Positions 54,148 to 59,943 of a DNA stretch of 59,943 bases are shown in pieces. Position numbers and translations under genes: made by a program. The DNA comes from Alloprevotella sp. (lineage in GTDB: Bacteria > Bacteroidota > Bacteroidia > Bacteroidales > Bacteroidaceae). The DNA lies in the NCBI GenBank assembly GCA_017478625.1, contig JAFVDF010000007.1:1-59943 (forward strand). The letters are read 5' to 3'. Under the pieces are notes generated by a model, which saw only the letters and a list, made by a program, of their open reading frames with translations, searched no databases and was not told the origin of the DNA. Each line of letters begins with the position of its first letter. Position 1 is the stretch's first letter.

Positions 54148-55161
54148 ATGTCACATTTTCCTGCCTGCCATGTATTGTTCCCCATCGACGTGGAGGGGAG
54201 ATATGAGGCTTTCTTCTTAGCCACCGAGGAGCACTTGGCTAAGACCTACCCCCTTGACAGTTATTTTTTCACCTGGCGAGTACCTGCCACCTGTATATTC
54301 GGACACAATCAGAACCCCCTGACGGAAATGGACTTAGACTTTTGCCGACGCCACAATATCCGCCTGTGTCGCAGAAAGAGCGGAGGGGGCACGGTCTTTG
54401 CCGAATACAGTAATACCATGCTCAGCCTGGTTACCGAGAGCGTCCCCGTAGAGGAACTCTACCATGAATATGCGCACACGGTAGCCCAGACACTACGCAA
54501 ACTCGGCGCACCCGTACAGGTAAGCGGAAGAAATGACATTGAAACTATAGACCATAAAAAAATATCCGGCAACGCGTTCTACCGCCTGCCCCAGCGCAAC
54601 ATCGTGCACGGCACAATGCTCTACGACACGAACCTGCCACTCATGACGGGCGCTCTGACACCCCCTTCTATAAAGATGCAGTCGCGGGGCGTAAAGAGCG
54701 TACGTAGCCGTATCGGATTGCTCAAAGACTACATACAGACTGATCAGGAAGGACTGCGTCAGTTTCTCATTGACAACCTGACCAATCGTTCCATCACACT
54801 AACCCTTGACGACATCCGAGCAATAGAGCAGATAGAACAGACTTACTACGAAGAAGATTTCTTATGGGGACGTTCCCAGACCTCTGCCTCGGTGGTTCGA
54901 AAGGGCTATATAGACGGATGTGGAATGCTTGAAATCTCGTTAGACGTCCAAGATGGCCGTGTCGAACAAGTGGTTGTCGGGGGAGACTATTTTGAGGTGG
55001 AAAAGAATCAGGCCGACAAGGTATTCAATCAGGCTTTCCTCCATTGCCCCTATAACCCTATTGCCCTGAAAGAGCGTATCTTGCTCCATCATCCTGAAGA
55101 ATCTATCCTGCAACTTCCCACCGACGAACTGATTGCCTTAATCTGCAAAACTGAAGAATAG
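54148..55161 (+). CDS. lplA: Lipoate-protein ligase A
   Basis: A 337-residue enzyme that activates lipoate with ATP and attaches it to lysines of 2-oxoacid dehydrogenases or the glycine-cleavage H protein. Lipoate loop CRRKSGGGTVF (about 70-80), and the catalytic lysine in DHKKISGNAFYR (about 133-144). A C-terminal accessory domain (about 255-337) is present. The next gene begins at the base after its TAG, so both are co-translated. Confidence 0.93.
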   Translation: MSHFPACHVLFPIDVEGRYEAFFLATEEHLAKTYPLDSYFFTWRVPATCIFGHNQNPLTEMDLDFCRRHNIRLCRRKSGGGTVFAEYSNTMLSLVTESVPVEELYHEYAHTVAQTLRKLGAPVQVSGRNDIETIDHKKISGNAFYRLPQRNIVHGTMLYDTNLPLMTGALTPPSIKMQSRGVKSVRSRIGLLKDYIQTDQEGLRQFLIDNLTNRSITLTLDDIRAIEQIEQTYYEEDFLWGRSQTSASVVRKGYIDGCGMLEISLDVQDGRVEQVVVGGDYFEVEKNQADKVFNQAFLHCPYNPIALKERILLHHPEESILQLPTDELIALICKTEE

Positions 55162-55908
55162 ATGAGTCACTCTGCGCAAGCCAAAAAGGCCATCATTATG
55201 GGGGCCACTTCGGGCATCGGACAGGAGGTGGCACGCTGTCTGTCCGAGAAAGGTTGGCTTTTAGGTCTTGCAGGGCGACGCACCGCAGTGCTGGAACAAA
55301 TGCAGAAAGACCTGCACGGCGTCATTGCTATTGCCCAGATTGACATCACGGATGCTAACAGTTCTAAAAGACTTGAGGACCTGATCCTTTCTATGGGTGG
55401 CATAGATCTCTACTTCCACTCGTCTGGTATTGGCTTCCAGAATACAGACTTGAATCCGGACTTGGAGACAGCCACACTTGAAACGAACGCGTTGGGCTTT
55501 GTCCGCTGTATCACAACGGTATTTAATTATTCAGCACAACATCCGGAAAAGCAACTACACATTGCAGCCATCTCATCCATTGCCAGGACAAAAGGATTAG
55601 GAGCCGCTCCAGCATACTCCGCTACGAAAAGACTGCAGAGCCAGTATCTGGAGAGTCTGGCGCAACTGGCCCACATTCGCCATCTCCCCATAATCCTCAC
55701 AGACATCCGTCCGGGCTTTGTAGATACTCCGCTCATAGAAAGTAGCAATTACCCTTTGAAACTAGAGGCCAAGGAGGTGGCAAAAAAGATTGTGCGGGCT
55801 ATTGAAAAGAAACGCTCCGTCGTCACGCTGGATTGGCGCTACCGGTTGCTTGTAGCCGGTTGGCGTCTAATACCCCGCTGCATCTGGGTACGTTTACCCA
55901 TCCATTGA
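55162..55908 (+). CDS. Short-chain dehydrogenase/reductase
   Basis: A 248-residue SDR with cofactor loop GATSGIGQEV, the catalytic Ser in AAISSIAR and YSATK (Tyr and Lys), and DIRPGFVDTPL. The C-terminal 40 residues are basic and hydrophobic (WRYRLLVAGWRLIPRCIWVRLP) and may bind the membrane, as in several SDRs acting on lipids. It follows lplA without a gap. The substrate is unknown. Confidence 0.87.
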   Translation: MSHSAQAKKAIIMGATSGIGQEVARCLSEKGWLLGLAGRRTAVLEQMQKDLHGVIAIAQIDITDANSSKRLEDLILSMGGIDLYFHSSGIGFQNTDLNPDLETATLETNALGFVRCITTVFNYSAQHPEKQLHIAAISSIARTKGLGAAPAYSATKRLQSQYLESLAQLAHIRHLPIILTDIRPGFVDTPLIESSNYPLKLEAKEVAKKIVRAIEKKRSVVTLDWRYRLLVAGWRLIPRCIWVRLPIH

Positions 55909-55929
55909 CTCTATTCTTGGAGCAATCTG

Positions 55930-56023
55930 CCGAAAGTATTATGCAAAAAAAACGATTCTTTATTGCATAAAGAATTTTCTGATATTGTGCTTTCGGACTA
56001 AATACTGTAATTTCGCGAAATTA
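55930..56023 (+). promoter_or_regulatory. pyrG promoter region with nested inverted repeats
   Basis: ATTG (55984-55987), 20-nt spacer, TAATTTCG (56008-56015): each box has one mismatch to consensus. The -7 box is one half of a perfect 16-bp palindrome TAATTTCGCGAAATTA (56008-56023). Upstream are CCGAAAG (55930-55936) / CTTTCGG (55990-55996) enclosing TTATGCAA (55939-55946) / TTGCATAA (55963-55970). They may be operators or the terminator of the SDR gene. Confidence 0.55.
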
Positions 56024-56024
56024 G

Positions 56025-57644
<1,620 letters not shown>

Positions 57645-57686
57645 TCCGAACATTTCCTTTTATCTAACGCATAATACTTTTCCTCA

Positions 57687-59555
57687 ATGGATAAAAACAC
57701 AGTAATAGGACTCATACTTATAGTGCTTGTTTTCATAGGTTTTTCCTACTGGAACGCACCCCGTCCTGACAACACACTGGCTTCAGAACAGACCGAACAG
57801 GTAGAATCTGACGCCTTACCGGCTTCATCTGATTCGTTACAGGCTTCTACCGAAGCAAAGGTTGATTCTACAGACATTTTCCTCCCGGCCACTCAGGGTG
57901 ACGACACACCTATCATCCTGCAGAACGACAAAGTCGCTGTAAAATTCTCTGCCAAAGGCGGACATATCAGTGAGGTTCGTCTCAAGAACTACAAGTCGTA
58001 CCAGGACTTTGCAGACCAGAAAGACACAGACCTCATCCTCTTTGACGAGAATACTGCAGATTGGAATCTAGCCTTTGAAACGCAAGCAGGCATATATAAC
58101 ACGTCCGACTACTACTTTACGCCTGTAGCACAAACAGACTCCACACTCACACTTTCCTTAACGAGTGTTGAGGGCGACTCACTACTTCTGTCCTATAAGT
58201 TACTTCCAAACACCTATCTGGTAAACGCATCAGTTCGCGCCGTAGGCAAACAGTTCAAAGGAAAGGAACTACTCATAGGCTGGAAAGATCAGGTGCGCCA
58301 ACTAGAGAAAGGTTTGAAATTTGAGAATCAGTATTCTACACTGACCTATAAGGATACCGAAAATGGCACCAAAAAGCTCAACGAGCTCAAGGCTGACACC
58401 AAAGACAATATCACTTCTGCCAACTGGATAGCCTTTAAGAATCAGTATTTCAGTGCTATAATGATTAGTGGCAACAAGCCATTCCAAGACGTAACTCTAC
58501 AGAGCGACACCTGTGGAAAAGGTTCTGGCTTCGTAAAACGCTATGCTGCTGAATTTGCCCTACCCTACGACAATGCAGGCAAGGACGCCACCACATTCCA
58601 ATACTACTTTGGCCCCAACCAGTACCTCTACCTAAAGAGTATGGAGCAGTTCAGGCTGAGCGGCAGTAAGTTGGAGCTACAGAGCCTAGTCTATCTGGGC
58701 TGGCCTATCGTACGTTGGATCAACAGATTCTTCACAATTTATATTTTCGACTTCCTGACGGGTGTAGGACTTAACATGGGAATCGTTCTCCTACTGATAA
58801 CGCTCCTCTTGCGCGTAATCGTTTATCCGGCTACACGGAAGAGCTTCCTCAGTAGCGCGAAGATGCGTGTTTTGAAGCCGAAAGTGGACGAAATCTCCAA
58901 GAAATACCCCAATCAAGAAGATGCGCTGAAACGTCAGCAAGAGATACAACAGCTCTATAGCCAGTACGGCACAAGCCCTATGGGTGGATGCCTTCCCATG
59001 CTTATACAGATGCCTATTTGGATTGCGATGTTCAATTTTGTACCGAATGCATTTGAGTTGCGCCAACAGTCTTTCCTCTGGGCTGAGGACCTTTCTACGT
59101 ACGATGACATTCTCTCATGGGGAAGCGATATTTGGCTCATAGGTGACCACTTAAGCCTGTTCTGTGTACTCTTCTGCGCCACGAACCTACTATACTCCTG
59201 GATGACTATGAGACAGCAGAAAGAAACGCTTAGTGGCGACCAGGCACAACAAATGAAGATGATGCAATGGATGATGTTACTCATGCCACTGTTCTTCTTC
59301 TTTATGTTCAACGAATATTCTAGCGGACTGAACTATTATTACTTCATTTCGCTCCTCGTTACCGCAATAACAATGTGGTATCTGCGTCGCACGACAGACG
59401 ACAAAAAACTTTTGGCTCAGCTTGAAGAAAATTACAAAGCAAACAAGGAAGATCCAAACAGAAAGCCTTCGGGTCTTGCCGCACGCCTTCAGGCCCTGCA
59501 AGAACAGCAAGAAGAACTCAAGAAACGCCAGCAAAATCTGGGCCGACGCAATTAG
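57687..59555 (+). CDS. yidC: Membrane protein insertase YidC
   Basis: A 622-residue inner-membrane insertase. It has an N-terminal helix (TVIGLILIVLVFIGFSYWN) and a large periplasmic beta-supersandwich domain (about 70-340: DDTPIILQNDKVAVKFSAKGG). The conserved insertase core of five helices is at about 355-580, with the hydrophilic-groove Arg region LLLRVIVYPATRKSFLSSAKM and the SPMGGCLPMLIQMPIWIAMF segment. A charged C-terminal tail (ALQEQQEELKKRQQNLGRR) may contact ribosomes. It inserts proteins alone or with Sec. Confidence 0.96.
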   Translation: MDKNTVIGLILIVLVFIGFSYWNAPRPDNTLASEQTEQVESDALPASSDSLQASTEAKVDSTDIFLPATQGDDTPIILQNDKVAVKFSAKGGHISEVRLKNYKSYQDFADQKDTDLILFDENTADWNLAFETQAGIYNTSDYYFTPVAQTDSTLTLSLTSVEGDSLLLSYKLLPNTYLVNASVRAVGKQFKGKELLIGWKDQVRQLEKGLKFENQYSTLTYKDTENGTKKLNELKADTKDNITSANWIAFKNQYFSAIMISGNKPFQDVTLQSDTCGKGSGFVKRYAAEFALPYDNAGKDATTFQYYFGPNQYLYLKSMEQFRLSGSKLELQSLVYLGWPIVRWINRFFTIYIFDFLTGVGLNMGIVLLLITLLLRVIVYPATRKSFLSSAKMRVLKPKVDEISKKYPNQEDALKRQQEIQQLYSQYGTSPMGGCLPMLIQMPIWIAMFNFVPNAFELRQQSFLWAEDLSTYDDILSWGSDIWLIGDHLSLFCVLFCATNLLYSWMTMRQQKETLSGDQAQQMKMMQWMMLLMPLFFFFMFNEYSSGLNYYYFISLLVTAITMWYLRRTTDDKKLLAQLEENYKANKEDPNRKPSGLAARLQALQEQQEELKKRQQNLGRRN

Positions 59556-59591
59556 TTGGTTCCTCTGTAACGCTACTACTTCCAACCAACC

Positions 59592-59943
59592 TCATAAGCA
59601 CCCGCCTTTACGAATATCTATCAGAAAGTAGGTGCGTTCTTCGTCCGTCTCAATGGTTGCCTGCGACAAACCGTTTTCACGCAGTTCATCCTGAATGGTA
59701 GGGATGCCCGTTGCCCGTCCTTCGGTGAGATCCAGTTCCTTCAGGAACTCGCCGAGCCGATGGTTACGATAACGGCGAGAACGTAGCGACATACCTGTGC
59801 GAACTGCCTCCATCGGTATGGTGTGGTTCGGACCAGAGAAACTCAATATTGAGATGCGTTCCGGTTCAACGGTAATTTCAACTGGCTCCCGAATTGCCCA
59901 GTCTCTATGATATAGGCTATTGACAACCGCTTCTTCCAGAGCC
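59592..59943 (-). CDS. C-terminal part of a RecG-like/AlbA_2 ATP-binding protein, cut by window edge
   Basis: The frame is open to the window end on the minus strand, so the N-terminal part lies outside. The visible 117 residues begin ALEEAVVNSLYHRDWAIREP followed by VEITVEPERISILSFSGP and later NHRLGEFLKELDLTEGRATG. This is the typical pattern of the HATPase_c_4-type C-terminal domain of putative transcriptional regulators with an AlbA_2 (Schlafen-like) N-terminal domain. The tail is IETDEERTYFLIDIRKGG. It is convergent with yidC, 36 bp away. Confidence 0.82.
   Translation of the reverse strand, partial: ALEEAVVNSLYHRDWAIREPVEITVEPERISILSFSGPNHTIPMEAVRTGMSLRSRRYRNHRLGEFLKELDLTEGRATGIPTIQDELRENGLSQATIETDEERTYFLIDIRKGGCL

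Overview
The window reads as chromosomal DNA of a Bacteroidales bacterium, most likely Prevotellaceae or a close relative. Evidence for this: promoters of the Bacteroidetes form TTTG-N19..21-TAnnTTTG; almost no Shine-Dalgarno sequences; a type III glutamine synthetase; an OstA-like/two-PpiC/mutL cluster behind guaB; an ECF sigma/anti-sigma pair; GIN-domain and DUF4494 proteins; and a secreted S8 protease whose C-terminus has a TLQG...GLYIRNGK motif typical of Prevotella-type secreted proteins. No phage, transposase, CRISPR array or rRNA operon was seen. Most of the window is ordinary housekeeping DNA.

Layout. 1-184: the 3' end of tRNA-Tyr, a full tRNA-Asp and a terminator. 0.5-9.5 kb: S8 protease, glnN and a convergent Ca2+ P-type ATPase. 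9.6-13.4 kb: a DUF3737 beta-helix protein, then a metal-handling set (small Cys/His protein, TonB-dependent receptor, periplasmic HMA protein). 13.5-18.8 kb: J-domain protein, phosphohexomutase, and a RelA/SpoT homologue whose hydrolase residues are lost. 19-29 kb: a long co-directional run guaB, two parvulin-type PPIases, OstA-like protein, mutL, OmpA-family protein, SDR, joining GMP synthesis, outer-membrane biogenesis and mismatch repair. 29-33.6 kb: flavodiiron protein (-), TfoX-like and VOC proteins (+), then an ECF sigma/anti-sigma operon (-) headed by a GIN-domain lipoprotein. 33.8-38.5 kb: phosphoethanolamine transferase, luxS, ABC exporter. 38.5-39.5 kb: a scarred stretch with a thioredoxin-fold remnant, a duplicated ~35-bp sequence, a candidate small RNA and two small minus-strand genes. 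39.8-41.7 kb: lipoprotein-ribE-nth operon (-). 42.4-51.1 kb: second glutamine synthetase, recQ, glnS, DMT transporter, acyl-CoA ligase. 51.2-59.6 kb: lptB, GH25 muramidase, DUF4494, PLP-binding protein, lplA, SDR, pyrG, yidC. At the right edge lies the end of a RecG-like/AlbA_2 ATP-binding protein.

The most unusual signal is a dispersed intergenic element found at three places (4245-4299, 30333-30387, 49057-49111). Each copy is three 13-bp palindromes TTCACASTGTGAA whose starts are exactly 21 bp apart, with similar 8-bp spacers. I do not recognise it as a described element. Second is a possible promoter-hairpin-U-tract unit at 38719-38820. Third are perfect or near-perfect dyads over the promoters of guaB and pyrG and upstream of glnN. 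Two housekeeping proteins have also lost catalytic signatures: the RelA/SpoT homologue (hydrolase site) and MutL (endonuclease motifs).
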